DNA from: Alphaproteobacteria bacterium
GTDB lineage: Bacteria > Pseudomonadota > Alphaproteobacteria > GCA-2731375
Assembly (NCBI GenBank): GCA_021776235.1
Contig: JAJFGG010000062.1
Span: 1 to 64,000, forward strand
Direction of reading: 5' to 3'
Length of the DNA stretch: 64,000 nucleotides
Within the stretch, counting starts at the first letter, position 1. Each line of letters starts with the position of its first letter. The notes beneath the pieces are model-generated. The model was given only the letters and a program-made list of their open reading frames with translations. It did not search any database and was not told the origin of the DNA. A program made the translations under genes and the position numbers. This document shows positions 1-8,965 of the stretch, in pieces.

Positions 1-425
1 ACGGCGATGCGCAGGCCCCAAAAGCCAATGACGCCGCCCGATGCCTGGTTGGCCTTGATGGTTATGGCAATCAGCGACGGTTCGGCAATCGTCGTGGCGA
101 AACCGATGGCGGCGGCGAATAGATAAACCCAGTAATAGTCCTGCCATCGCACGTCCTCGGGAATATTGCCGGCGCCGTGGATGAAGGCCGGGTCAGTCAA
201 TTGCGTTGCCATCAATTTGCCGAGCGGGAAAAGCGCCTGCTCCAGTCCAGCCAGGAAGAAAGTCAGGCCGGCGACGACATAGATGAAGCCTATGATAATG
301 TTGCGCAGATGGGGCAGGGGACGGCGGATTACCAGATATTGAAAGCCGAACAATATCACGGCGATGGGGGTCACATCGCGGACGGTCTCCGCAGCGGTCC
401 AAACCAGATCGATCAAAGGGTCCAT
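1..425 (-). CDS. DUF1538 membrane protein, cut by window edge
   Basis: The first 141 codons of an integral membrane protein are present; the rest lies beyond base 1. The start is ATG at 425 (MDPLIDLVWTAAETV). The visible part has several hydrophobic helices and the segment FATTIAEPSLIAI, which matches [12 protein letters not shown] in the neighbouring protein at 436-1248. The two are therefore paralogous halves of the DUF1538 family. From memory, paired proteins of this family have been described as a two-component Na+/H+ antiporter (UmpAB) in Halomonas; whether this pair does that is inference. It starts 10 bases after the upstream paralogue ends, so the two are almost certainly co-transcribed. 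Confidence 0.85.
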   Translation of the reverse strand, partial: MDPLIDLVWTAAETVRDVTPIAVILFGFQYLVIRRPLPHLRNIIIGFIYVVAGLTFFLAGLEQALFPLGKLMATQLTDPAFIHGAGNIPEDVRWQDYYWVYLFAAAIGFATTIAEPSLIAITIKANQASGGVIGFWGLRIA

Positions 426-435
426 TGCCGCTTCC

Positions 436-1248
436 TCAGCCCAGGGCCGACCACAGCATGCCGAAAAGCATGACAAAAATCATCGGTGACAGGCTGGCAA
501 ATGCGACCAGGCCGAAACCGTCGACCATCGGGCTGCGGCCCTTGATCATGGTGGCCAGACCGACCCCCAGGGCGGTGACCAGCGGCACCGTGATGGTCGA
601 GGTCGTCACCCCGCCACTATCGTATGCAATGCCGATGATATTGGCCGGCGCAAAGAAGGTCAGGGTGACGACCACGATGTAGCCGCTTATGATCAAATAG
701 TGGATCGGCCAGCCCTTGAGGATGCGGAAGACACCCAGCATCAGTGCCGCGCCGACCGAAACCGCCACGGTCGCCCGCAGATAGAAGGCGTATTCGGCCT
801 GTGCCGTCTGCGAAGCGCCCACCACGCCGCCGGCGGCGGCGACCTCGGCGGCCTCCTCGGCGACCGCGATCAGCGCCGGTTCCGCCGCGGTCGTGCCGAA
901 GCCCAGGGCAAAGGCAAAGGCCAGCAGCCAGAACAGGCTGCCTTTGCGGGCAAAGGCGACGGCCATCGCTTCGCCAATAGGGAAAAGGCCCAGTTCCAAA
1001 CCCTGGATGAAGAGGGTAAGGCCGATCAAGACAAAGAACAGACCAAGCAGGATGCCGCCGAGATTGGGGACGGGCTGTTGCAGAACGGCGAACTGAAAAA
1101 AGGCCACCACGACGATGATCGGTGTCAGGTCGCGGATCGACCCGACCATCAGACCTAGGAAGCGCAACAGGCCTTTGGGTGTTTTGGGGGGCGTACCGGC
1201 CGCCTTTCTGTCTTCGCCGAAGCGTAAAAGTGAGTTGAATACAATCAT
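436..1248 (-). CDS. DUF1538 membrane protein
   Basis: This is a 270-residue polytopic inner-membrane protein of the DUF1538 family. Hydrophobic helices run through the whole length, starting after about residue 30, with the family-like motif [15 protein letters not shown] near the middle. An Ala/Glu-rich linker follows it. It is the first gene of a two-gene unit with the paralogue at 1-425. Known paired DUF1538 proteins are thought to act together as a monovalent cation/proton antiporter; that role is inferred here from family and pairing only. The start ATG at 1248 gives [13 protein letters not shown], and a start a little further in is possible because the first 25 residues are polar. Confidence 0.85.
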   Translation of the reverse strand: MIVFNSLLRFGEDRKAAGTPPKTPKGLLRFLGLMVGSIRDLTPIIVVVAFFQFAVLQQPVPNLGGILLGLFFVLIGLTLFIQGLELGLFPIGEAMAVAFARKGSLFWLLAFAFALGFGTTAAEPALIAVAEEAAEVAAAGGVVGASQTAQAEYAFYLRATVAVSVGAALMLGVFRILKGWPIHYLIISGYIVVVTLTFFAPANIIGIAYDSGGVTTSTITVPLVTALGVGLATMIKGRSPMVDGFGLVAFASLSPMIFVMLFGMLWSALG

Positions 1249-1305
1249 ACTTAACCGTTTGGCGGTAGCACGACAATGGACCTATTGTCACGCCCACGCC
1301 GGAAC

Positions 1306-4300
1306 TCATCCGAGGGCAAATATTTCGCGCAATTCCTTGTTGGAATAATCGCCGATCCATTTTTCGCCTGAGGCGACCGCACGGTCGGCAAGATCGCGTT
1401 TGTCCTTCAGCATGTCGTCTATTTTTTCCTCGAATGTTCCACGGCTAATGAGTCGGTGAACCATGACGTTTTTGGTTTGGCCGATTCGGTAGGCGCGGTC
1501 GGTGGCCTGGGCCTCAACGGCCGGATTCCACCATAAATCGAAATGCACAACATTTTGCGCGGCAGTCAGATTGAGCCCGGTGCCGCCAGCCTTTAGTGAC
1601 AACAGCATGGCTTTGACAAAGGGTTTTGTCTGAAAATCATCGACTAATTCGTCGCGCTTGCCGCGAGAAAGGCCGCCGTGGAGGAATAACGGTTCGCTGG
1701 CGAATTCCCTTGCGATCAGCGTTTTCAGCAATCTGCCCATTTCTGTGTACTGGGTAAAGATCAGAACCTTCTCTTCATTGTCGGACATGGTACGCAAAAG
1801 TTCCAGCAACAGGGCGGTTTTGCCCGAGGCTTCGCCATTGATCGTCTTCCGATTCATAAAATGCGATGGGTGATTGCAAATTTGCTTGAGCGCCGTGATC
1901 AGCTTGAGTACCAGGCCCCGGCGCTCGATATCGTCGGTTCCTTCGATCTGCTGCATAATCTGATCCAGGGTGGTCTGGTAAAGCGCGGCCTGTTTCTTGT
2001 GGAGTTGGCAGTATTGGTTGATCTCCAGTTTATCGGGCAAGTCGCTGATGATCGACTTGTCGGATTTCAACCGCCGCAGGATGAAAGGCGCTGTGATCTT
2101 GCGGAAATGCTCCAGCTTTTGGTGGTCGCGATGGACCTCGATGGGCATCGCGAATTCATTGTTGAAGGCCTTGATGCCCTTCAGATAGCCTTTGTTCAAA
2201 AAATCGAAGATGCTCCAATAATCCGTGAGACGGTTTTCAACCGGTGTGCCGGTCATGGCGATGCGCAAACCGGTCCTTAATTTTTTCACCGCCTTGGTTT
2301 GCGCCGTACCGTGATTTTTTATGGCTTGCGCCTCGTCGATGATCACCGCAGCCCATGTCATCCGTGAGAATGCTGCCTCGTCCCGGCGTACCAAGCCGTA
2401 GGTGGTGAGACACAGATTGACGCCCTGGGTTTTCAATTCGCGGTCGCTGCCGTGATAGGTATGAATTTTCAGGTTCGGCGCGAAATTTTCAGCCTCGCGC
2501 CGCCAGTTGGTCAGCAGCGTGGTCGGGACGACGACGAGGGCGGGATGTTGTTCAAGACGGCCGTCTTCCAGCAGCTGCAATAACAGCGTCATGACCTGGA
2601 TGGTCTTGCCAAGCCCCATATCATCGGCGATCAGGCTGCCAAAACCAAGGCGGACATTCTTGGCCAGCCATTCATAGCCCCGGTGCTGATAGTCGCGCAA
2701 TGTGCCTTGCAGGGCCGCGGGTACAGGCAACGGGTCCGCTTCCAATATATTGCCGATGATTTTCTTGACGGTATCGTCAAGCCGTAACGCCGCGCCTTTA
2801 TATTCTCCAGCGAGCGCGGTTCTAATGGCCTCCCTTGGTGTCAGTCTCGGCACGGCTTCGAGGTTTTTCAGAATCTGGCCAATTTCCCTTTCATCCAGAT
2901 AGACGAATTGATCATTTAGTTTGACGATGCCCCGGTAACTGCGAACCAGATTTTCAAAATCCGCAGCCGAGAGCATTTGATCACCGAGGGCGACCTGCCA
3001 TTCGAAATTGAGCATGTTATCAAGCGATAGATAGCTTTTTGCTGATTCGGGCGTAGATGTGCTCACCGTTGCGCTGATTCTGGGGCGCAACAGACGATCC
3101 AGCCCTTTCGGCAACAGAATAGGTATATTAAGCAGCCTTAAAGTCGGAAGGTGGCGGAACAGGACAGCTTCAAACCCGGCTGGGGAAAAATGCGGCCGGG
3201 TTTCGCCGCTCGAGGCGAGAATATCGGCAATCTCGGGAAGATAGTCGGCCAGTAGAGTGATATCCTTCAAGATGTCGTATTTCACCTTGGCATATTTCTT
3301 CAGCCCGAGGATTTTCTTCAACGGAATCGGTTGATTTATCTCGGTCTTGCGCTTTTCCACCAGCAGTTCGATGGCAAAACCGCCGTCTGTCTCGTCGACC
3401 TTGACCAGTGGTACAAAGGCCTTGCGCGCCATTTGAAAACGGTTGAGCCAGAGCGCGATGTTTTCAGCCACGCCCTGCTCTTCAAATTTTTTTGCCTCTT
3501 CAAGCACCTGTCCCAGGAAGAACATGCCCAAAATGTCTCCTTGGCAGTATTCCGGAACGACGCTTGCGAAGCGCGAAATATGATGTCCCAATATTCCCGA
3601 CAGTACGGTCTTGACTTGCTCGGCCGGTGCAAGATGGGGCGTTGTAACGAGGTCGCGGGGCGATAACGCGCAGATCACTTCGAACATCTCGGCAACCTTG
3701 GGGTTGAGCAGCGCGGGAACCCAACGGATGCGGTAACCCCCCGCAACCTGAAGAATTTCAGGCATTACAGCGCCCTGTTCGATCAATCGGTCAGCGAAGT
3801 GCGTCAAAAGCGATAGGGCAATAACCTTCTCGTCATGGGAGTGGATTTCCCTGCCTGGAATTGCGGTCAGAAGGGCCAGCAGCTGTCGCATGCTCCCGTT
3901 TTTCTGGGTAGAATATGTCTGCTCGGTGGCGGTCAGAGTCAGGTGCGACAGAATAAGGTCGGCATTGATCGTGGCTGTAACGCCGATAAAAATGGGCGGC
4001 GGCGTTTTCGCCTCGGTACCCCGCTCGGCCTCCGACCCCCGCGACTCCTTGCTTATGCGCCGGGCAAACCTCCCCAGCGCCTTGTCCAGCAACTCCTTGA
4101 AATCTTTTTGCGGGTAGAACAGGGGTTTATCGCCATACAGCGGCAACAATTCATCGCGGACCGGCGGAATGCCCGAAAAGTCAAGCCTTCCAAGCAGATT
4201 GTCCCTTTCCTCACCGGATTTCGGTTTTGCCTTGAGCGGCGCCTTTTTCAATATCAACTGCTTGGCCGATGTAATGGCGACAGTTGAATGTTTTTCCGCC

Positions 4301-4818
4301 GACAGGCCTTTTTGGGCAAGTGCTGCAAATATGTCGAAACCGTGTAGCTCGAACAGCAAAAACGGGTTCTTGTCGACTTCATTGGCAATCAGATAGATCA
4401 CCGCCGCGATATGCTTGCAGCAAAACGCCCAGTCCGGGCACGAGCAACTGGCGGAGATATCATCCCAGGTCCTGGGGAACAGCGGTATGTTCTTGGTCTG
4501 AAAGATATCGAACAGCGCCGGTGGCAATCCGCGGTTGAGAAGCCGCGATAGAAACAGCGGGTTGCTGACGACGGCGTCCACGACTGCGCCTTTGTCCCTG
4601 GCCGAGAACTTGGCCAGCGATAGTCTCACCTTATAGGGTCGCGGCCGCGAACCCTTCACGTCCGCCGATACTGAAGTTCCCGATACGTCAACATTCTTTA
4701 CCGAGCCGTTGCGGGCATACCGCTTGCCCCGTGGCAGCCGATTGGCAAAGTCCGCGCCCGATAGCGCATACAACCATTTTTCGCCCCACCAGGTATTGCC
4801 GAATTGGATATAGGGCAC
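1306..4818 (-). CDS. SWIM zinc finger and SNF2-type helicase
   Basis: The gene encodes an 1170-residue DNA-dependent ATPase of the SNF2/Rad54 superfamily with an N-terminal SWIM finger. The N-terminus (FGNTWWGEKWL) is typical of bacterial SWIM-SNF2 proteins. The SWIM ligands are C125, C127, C134 and H136. The helicase core is in the C-terminal 450 residues: Walker A ADDMGLGKTIQ, Walker B IIDEAQAIKNH, the TGTPVENRL motif, then the second RecA lobe with FLHGGLSRGKRDEL and ATDRAYRIGQ. All core motifs are intact. The start is GTG at 4818, preceded by a GAGG-type Shine-Dalgarno. It follows the UPF0158 gene after 16 bases, so the two form an operon. Bacterial members are thought to remodel protein-DNA or polymerase-DNA complexes; the substrate here is unknown. 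Confidence 0.93.
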   Translation of the reverse strand: MPYIQFGNTWWGEKWLYALSGADFANRLPRGKRYARNGSVKNVDVSGTSVSADVKGSRPRPYKVRLSLAKFSARDKGAVVDAVVSNPLFLSRLLNRGLPPALFDIFQTKNIPLFPRTWDDISASCSCPDWAFCCKHIAAVIYLIANEVDKNPFLLFELHGFDIFAALAQKGLSAEKHSTVAITSAKQLILKKAPLKAKPKSGEERDNLLGRLDFSGIPPVRDELLPLYGDKPLFYPQKDFKELLDKALGRFARRISKESRGSEAERGTEAKTPPPIFIGVTATINADLILSHLTLTATEQTYSTQKNGSMRQLLALLTAIPGREIHSHDEKVIALSLLTHFADRLIEQGAVMPEILQVAGGYRIRWVPALLNPKVAEMFEVICALSPRDLVTTPHLAPAEQVKTVLSGILGHHISRFASVVPEYCQGDILGMFFLGQVLEEAKKFEEQGVAENIALWLNRFQMARKAFVPLVKVDETDGGFAIELLVEKRKTEINQPIPLKKILGLKKYAKVKYDILKDITLLADYLPEIADILASSGETRPHFSPAGFEAVLFRHLPTLRLLNIPILLPKGLDRLLRPRISATVSTSTPESAKSYLSLDNMLNFEWQVALGDQMLSAADFENLVRSYRGIVKLNDQFVYLDEREIGQILKNLEAVPRLTPREAIRTALAGEYKGAALRLDDTVKKIIGNILEADPLPVPAALQGTLRDYQHRGYEWLAKNVRLGFGSLIADDMGLGKTIQVMTLLLQLLEDGRLEQHPALVVVPTTLLTNWRREAENFAPNLKIHTYHGSDRELKTQGVNLCLTTYGLVRRDEAAFSRMTWAAVIIDEAQAIKNHGTAQTKAVKKLRTGLRIAMTGTPVENRLTDYWSIFDFLNKGYLKGIKAFNNEFAMPIEVHRDHQKLEHFRKITAPFILRRLKSDKSIISDLPDKLEINQYCQLHKKQAALYQTTLDQIMQQIEGTDDIERRGLVLKLITALKQICNHPSHFMNRKTINGEASGKTALLLELLRTMSDNEEKVLIFTQYTEMGRLLKTLIAREFASEPLFLHGGLSRGKRDELVDDFQTKPFVKAMLLSLKAGGTGLNLTAAQNVVHFDLWWNPAVEAQATDRAYRIGQTKNVMVHRLISRGTFEEKIDDMLKDKRDLADRAVASGEKWIGDYSNKELREIFALG

Positions 4819-4834
4819 CGTGCCTACCTCATCC

Positions 4835-5314
4835 CTAATGATCGACGAATGCGATTCCCTGGCTTTGCAAAAAATCGGCTGCGATGTCTTTCAGTGCCTG
4901 ATTTCTGAAGTTGAACCAGTCCTCGCGGACGCCTTCTTCGGAAATCCGGTCCTTGAAATATCGAAATGCGCCCTTGCCTCCAATCGCCCGAAGCAGGGCA
5001 TCCCGCACGCGCTCGTCGTCGAGAGAATGGCAGAACCGTTCCATGATCGCGTACTCGTGGATATCGAACGCATCCGGCAGCTCCACATAATGATCATTTT
5101 CCAGTACGGCTTTCGCTTGCTCGGCTGCCTCCATCTGCCATTCTTGGAGTACGCTATTGGCGTGGCCGTCATCTTCGCTGCGTCCGGCATAATAAGCATC
5201 ATCTTCGCTGAGCGAAACGAGTTCGCCGGTTTTTCGGTTGATATAGGCTGTCATCTCAACGCTGGGCAGATCCATCTCTTCAGCGACGGCCTGCAAGCTC
5301 ACCGGCAGCACCAC
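4835..5314 (-). CDS. UPF0158 family protein
   Basis: This is a small cytosolic protein of about 159 residues with the UPF0158 pattern: an N-terminal SLQAVAEEMDL segment, AYINRKTGELVSLS, an acidic middle, and a C-terminal half ending in WFNFRNQALKDIAADFLQ. Its function is unknown. The reading frame is open back to a TTG at 5329, but GTG at 5314 is preferred because GGGAG lies eight bases upstream and the family normally starts just before the SLQ segment. It is the first gene of a unit with the SNF2 helicase. A terminator-like hairpin lies in its leader (5336-5360). Confidence 0.8.
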   Translation of the reverse strand: MVLPVSLQAVAEEMDLPSVEMTAYINRKTGELVSLSEDDAYYAGRSEDDGHANSVLQEWQMEAAEQAKAVLENDHYVELPDAFDIHEYAIMERFCHSLDDERVRDALLRAIGGKGAFRYFKDRISEEGVREDWFNFRNQALKDIAADFLQSQGIAFVDH

Positions 5315-5335
5315 GACAATTACTCCCAAATTTCT

Positions 5336-5360
5336 TCAAAAACCGGCGAGATCCCGCCGG
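5336..5360 (-). terminator. Terminator-like hairpin in the UPF0158 leader
   Basis: Read on the minus strand there is a six-base stem CCGGCG/CGCCGG with a six-base loop, followed at once by TTTTTG. This is a clean intrinsic terminator shape. No minus-strand gene ends upstream of it, since the neighbouring gene at 5547 runs the other way. It may therefore be an attenuator in the leader of the UPF0158-helicase unit. Confidence 0.5.
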
Positions 5361-5546
5361 CCGCTCGTTGGTGATTATGCTACAGGGCCGCATGGGAATG
5401 CGCCAAGAGGCAAAACAAAGACATAACCCTGAACGCGTACCTTGGAATTGATCATTCCGGCGAAGCGACGGGTTCGCTTGTATCGTGGGGCATGGGGGCG
5501 GTATTATCCGTGCAGACACAATAATCAGCGCAATCCCGAAGGACAG

Positions 5547-7823
5547 ATGGAAATGAACGACAACAGCCAGCAATTCAAGTGGATCGGCACCCGGCCGGTC
5601 CGGCCCGATGGGGTCGAGAAGGTAACTGGCGCCGCTCTCTATGGCGCCGATCTCAACCTGCCCGGTATGCTGGTGGGCAAGGTCTTGCGCAGCCCTCACG
5701 CCCATGCCCGCATCCGCGGCATCGATACCGCGAAGGCCGAGGCGTTGAAGGGCGTTAAGGCAGTTATCACCTCGGCCGATATTCTTGATCAGCCATCGGT
5801 CTATGCCGGCCCGGCCCGGGTGCAGCAGAACCTGCACCATATTACCCGCAACATCATGGCGCGGGAAAAGGCCTTGTACGAGGGGCATGCGGTGGCCGCC
5901 GTCGCCGCGACGTCCACGGCGGTCGCCAACGAGGCCTTGAAACTGATCGAGGTCGATTACGAAGTGCTGCCCCATGCCACCAATGTGGCCGATGCGCTGA
6001 AGCCCGGCGCGCCGTTGCTGCATGAAGACCAGATCACCATGGGGTTGGAACCGGCGCCGACCGAGCCGTCGAATATTGCCAAATACGCCGAATTTTCCGT
6101 TGGTGACAACGCGGCCGGATTCGCCGGGGCCGACGAGGTGGTGGAGATGGAATTCTCCACCCAGGCGGTGCATCAGGGCTATATCGAACCGCACGCCTGT
6201 GTCGCGCGTTTTAACCAGGACGGCCAGGCCGAACTATGGACCTGTACCCAGGGGCACTTCGTTGTCCGCAACGTGGCGGCCAAGCTGCTGGGCATGAACC
6301 ACGCGGATTTGAAGGTCATCCCGTCGGAGTTGGGCGGCGCCTTCGGCGGCAAGACCGTCCTGTATCTGGAGCCCCTGGCCCTGGCGCTGTCACGCAAATG
6401 CGGCCTGCCGGTGAAAATCGTGATGTCCCGGATCGAGGTCTTTCAGGCCTCGGGACCGACCTCCGATAGTGTCATGAAAGTGAAAATCGGCGCCAAAAAG
6501 GATGGCACCATATGCGGGGCCGAGGCCGTTTTGTTCTTCGGCGGCGGCGCCTTTCCCGGCGCACCGGTAATTGGCGCCGCCATGTGCGCTTTTTCCCGTT
6601 ACGACCTGGCGAATGTCAGGGTCGTGGCCAATGACGTTACGGTGAACCGGGCCAAGGCGGCGGCGTACAGGGCGCCGGGTTCGCCCATCGCCGCCTTTGC
6701 GGTGGAAAGCGCCATGGATGTGTTGGCCCGTAAAATCGGTGTCGACCCCCTGGCAATGCGCCTGAAAAATGCTGCCCGGAATGGCAGCACAACGGTTTTC
6801 GGCCAGACTTTCAACTCCATCGGATATGCCGAGACCATCGAGGCGCTGATGGAGCACCCCCATTACAAGGCGCCCCTGGGCCCGAACCAGGGCCGGGGCG
6901 TGGCTTCGGGATTTTGGTTCAATGGCGGCGGGGATTCTGCCGCTACCTTGGCCATCAACGATGACGGCACGGCGGTGGTGGCCACGGGTAGCCCCGATGT
7001 GGGCGGCTCCCGCGCGTCCATGGCGATCATGGCGGCGGAGACCCTGGGCATCGACTATGACCAGGTGCGGGCCATCGTCGCCGATACCGCCAACGTTGGC
7101 TATACCCACGTCACCGGCGGCAGCCGGGTGACCCTGGCCTCGGGCCTGGCGGTGATTAATTCGGCCAAGGAAGTGATCGCCGAACTGTGCGTCCGCGCCG
7201 CCAAGATCTGGGGCGTGGATCCTGAAGGCGTGATCTGGGAAGACGGCCATGCCAAGCCGGCCTCTTCAAACGTTGGCGATTTTGAACCGCTGTCATTGGC
7301 GAAAATCGCGGCCCAGAAATCGGCCACGGGCGGACCCATCGTCGGCAGTGCAGGGGTCGCCCCCACGGGCGTGGGGCCGGGCGTGGCGACGCAGATTTGC
7401 GATGTCGAGGTCGATCCTGAAACCGGCCTGGTAACGATATTGCGCTTCACGGCGGCGCAGGATGCGGGCCGGGCCATTCATCCCTCGTATGTGGAAGGAC
7501 AGATACAGGGCGGTGTGGTCCAGGGCCTCGGCTGGGCCCTGAACGAGGAATACATCTATGGCGAGGATGGGCGTATGCAGAATACCGGCTTTCTGGACTA
7601 TCGCATGCCCTTGGCCTCTGACCTGCCCATGATTGATGCGGTGGTGGTTGAAGTACCCAATCCCGATCACCCGTTTGGCGTCAAGGGCGTGGGCGAGGCC
7701 AATATTGTGCCGGTCATGGCGGCGGTCGCCAATGCGGTCGAGGACGCCACCGGGGTGCGTATGACGTCGTTGCCGATCTCACCGCCGAAGATGCTGGCCG
7801 CGATGGATGCCGCGAAAAAGTAA
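5547..7823 (+). CDS. Xanthine dehydrogenase family molybdopterin-binding subunit
   Basis: The product is a 758-residue molybdenum hydroxylase large subunit of the xanthine oxidase/CO dehydrogenase/4-hydroxybenzoyl-CoA reductase family. The N-terminal a/b hammerhead domain covers roughly residues 20-130 (VTGAALYGADL, VLRSPHAHARI). The two molybdopterin domains follow, with GGAFGGKTV in the first and the conserved GVGEAN glutamate motif near the end. The arginine loop reads AYRAPGSP, so it is not the AYRCSFR loop of CO dehydrogenase. The reading frame is open from 5442, but ATG at 5547 has GAAGGA five bases upstream and fits the family. No FAD or 2Fe-2S subunit lies next to it, which is unusual. 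The substrate cannot be told. Confidence 0.9.
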   Translation: MEMNDNSQQFKWIGTRPVRPDGVEKVTGAALYGADLNLPGMLVGKVLRSPHAHARIRGIDTAKAEALKGVKAVITSADILDQPSVYAGPARVQQNLHHITRNIMAREKALYEGHAVAAVAATSTAVANEALKLIEVDYEVLPHATNVADALKPGAPLLHEDQITMGLEPAPTEPSNIAKYAEFSVGDNAAGFAGADEVVEMEFSTQAVHQGYIEPHACVARFNQDGQAELWTCTQGHFVVRNVAAKLLGMNHADLKVIPSELGGAFGGKTVLYLEPLALALSRKCGLPVKIVMSRIEVFQASGPTSDSVMKVKIGAKKDGTICGAEAVLFFGGGAFPGAPVIGAAMCAFSRYDLANVRVVANDVTVNRAKAAAYRAPGSPIAAFAVESAMDVLARKIGVDPLAMRLKNAARNGSTTVFGQTFNSIGYAETIEALMEHPHYKAPLGPNQGRGVASGFWFNGGGDSAATLAINDDGTAVVATGSPDVGGSRASMAIMAAETLGIDYDQVRAIVADTANVGYTHVTGGSRVTLASGLAVINSAKEVIAELCVRAAKIWGVDPEGVIWEDGHAKPASSNVGDFEPLSLAKIAAQKSATGGPIVGSAGVAPTGVGPGVATQICDVEVDPETGLVTILRFTAAQDAGRAIHPSYVEGQIQGGVVQGLGWALNEEYIYGEDGRMQNTGFLDYRMPLASDLPMIDAVVVEVPNPDHPFGVKGVGEANIVPVMAAVANAVEDATGVRMTSLPISPPKMLAAMDAAKK

Positions 7824-7991
7824 ATAACGTCCCATGGGTTGCGGGGTGCGGGGTCCTGTCACGGGGCAAGTGCTCCGCAACTGATGGCTGCCTCCGGCTC
7901 AGGCTTTGAATAATTTGCCTCTACCCTGGAAATAGGTATTTTGTCCGCTTGCGCCGCGGCGGCGGCGAACCTTGTACAATGGAGATGCCCC

Positions 7992-8837
7992 ATGAAGGCG
8001 ACCTTCTTTCACGACGGCAAATGGCAGGAACAGCAACCGATGCTGATCGGGCCCATGAACCATGCCTTTTGGATGGCATCGGTGGTGTTCGATGGGGCCC
8101 GTTCCATGGGCGGCCTGGTACCGGATGTGGAAGAGCATTGCGCCCGGCTGCACACCTCGGCGGAAAACATGCTGTTGTCGCCAAAGATGGAAGCAGGCGA
8201 AATCGCCGAACTTTGCCGGGTCGGGGTGCGCCAACTGCCCAAGGACCTGGAGCTTTATATCCGGCCCATGTTCTATGCCCGCGAGGGCTTTCTGACGCCG
8301 GACCCCGACAGCACGGATTTCGTGCTGGCGATCTATGACGCGCCCCTGCCGCCCGAAGGGCCGTTCAAGGTATGCCTCTCCTCCCGCCGCCGCCCGGCCC
8401 GGGATATGGCGCCGACCACGGCCAAGGCGTCGTGCCTGTATCCCAATACCGCCCTGGCCCTGACCGATGCGGCCAAGCGTGGATTCGACAATGCGGTGAT
8501 CCTGGACCCCAACGGCAACGTGGCGGAATTCCTCTCCTCCAACCTGTGGATCGTCAAGGATGGCGTGGCCATGACCCCGGCCATCAATGGGACCTTTCTG
8601 AACGGCGTGACCCGCCAGCGTACCATCCAGCTGTTGCGGGCCGACGGCGTGGAAGTGATCGAAGGCACCTTAACCGTGGACGACGTGATGAACGCGGACG
8701 AAATCTTCTCCTCGGGCAATCACGCGAAGATCCGCCCCATCACCCAATTCGAGGACCGCGAGCTGCAGCCCGGCCCCATCAGCCGTCGTGCCAAGGAACT
8801 GTATTTCGAATACGCCCAGGATTTTTCGGTCTTTTAA
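7992..8837 (+). CDS. Branched-chain amino acid aminotransferase-like protein (class IV)
   Basis: This is a 281-residue PLP-dependent class IV aminotransferase. The family signature is clear: an early FDGARS segment, the Schiff-base lysine in TTAKASCLYPN, and the cofactor-binding stretch VAEFLSSNLWIV. A later NGVTRQRTIQLL segment is also typical. IlvE-type enzymes move the amino group between glutamate and branched-chain keto acids, while close relatives include D-amino acid aminotransferases and aminodeoxychorismate lyase, so the substrate is not certain. The frame is open from 7941; ATG at 7992 is chosen because it starts the conserved domain and has GGAG upstream. It follows the molybdopterin subunit by 168 bases in the same direction, perhaps as a separate unit. 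Confidence 0.88.
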   Translation: MKATFFHDGKWQEQQPMLIGPMNHAFWMASVVFDGARSMGGLVPDVEEHCARLHTSAENMLLSPKMEAGEIAELCRVGVRQLPKDLELYIRPMFYAREGFLTPDPDSTDFVLAIYDAPLPPEGPFKVCLSSRRRPARDMAPTTAKASCLYPNTALALTDAAKRGFDNAVILDPNGNVAEFLSSNLWIVKDGVAMTPAINGTFLNGVTRQRTIQLLRADGVEVIEGTLTVDDVMNADEIFSSGNHAKIRPITQFEDRELQPGPISRRAKELYFEYAQDFSVF

Positions 8838-8860
8838 GACCCATTGTGCCAATGGTCGCT

Positions 8861-8910
8861 AGATCAAACAGCGCAAAATTGGAATCATTTTTGCGCTGAC
8901 AATTTGATCT
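8861..8910. repeat. Nested inverted repeat
   Basis: An outer eight-base arm AGATCAAA (8861-8868) pairs with TTTGATCT (8903-8910). An inner arm GCGCAAAA (8871-8878) pairs with TTTTGCGC (8889-8896). It lies between two convergent genes and could act as a bidirectional terminator or be a copy of a dispersed palindromic element. Confidence 0.7.
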
Positions 8911-8921
8911 ATTCTAAAGAG

Positions 8922-8965
8922 TTAGAGCAACTTGTCTGCGTTCAAATAAACGCAGGTTGCTCTAA
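8922..8965. repeat. Long imperfect palindrome
   Basis: The arms TTAGAGCAAC (8922-8931) and GTTGCTCTAA (8956-8965) enclose a second stem, CTGCGTT (8936-8942) and AACGCAG (8949-8955), with a six-base loop CAAATA. Four unpaired bases lie on one side only. It overlaps the stop codon of the gene at 8962-9567. The form resembles the dispersed palindromic (REP-like) units common in alphaproteobacterial genomes. Whether it recurs elsewhere in this genome cannot be seen here. Confidence 0.7.

Noticed and set aside
617..1360. Long minus-strand frame of 247 codons overlapping the DUF1538 gene
   Set aside because: Arg/Gly/His-rich translation with no domain; it is the out-of-frame shadow of the DUF1538 gene in GC-rich DNA.
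5280..6194. Minus-strand frame of 304 codons antisense to the molybdopterin subunit
   Set aside because: It is opposite a well-supported gene and its translation looks like no protein family.
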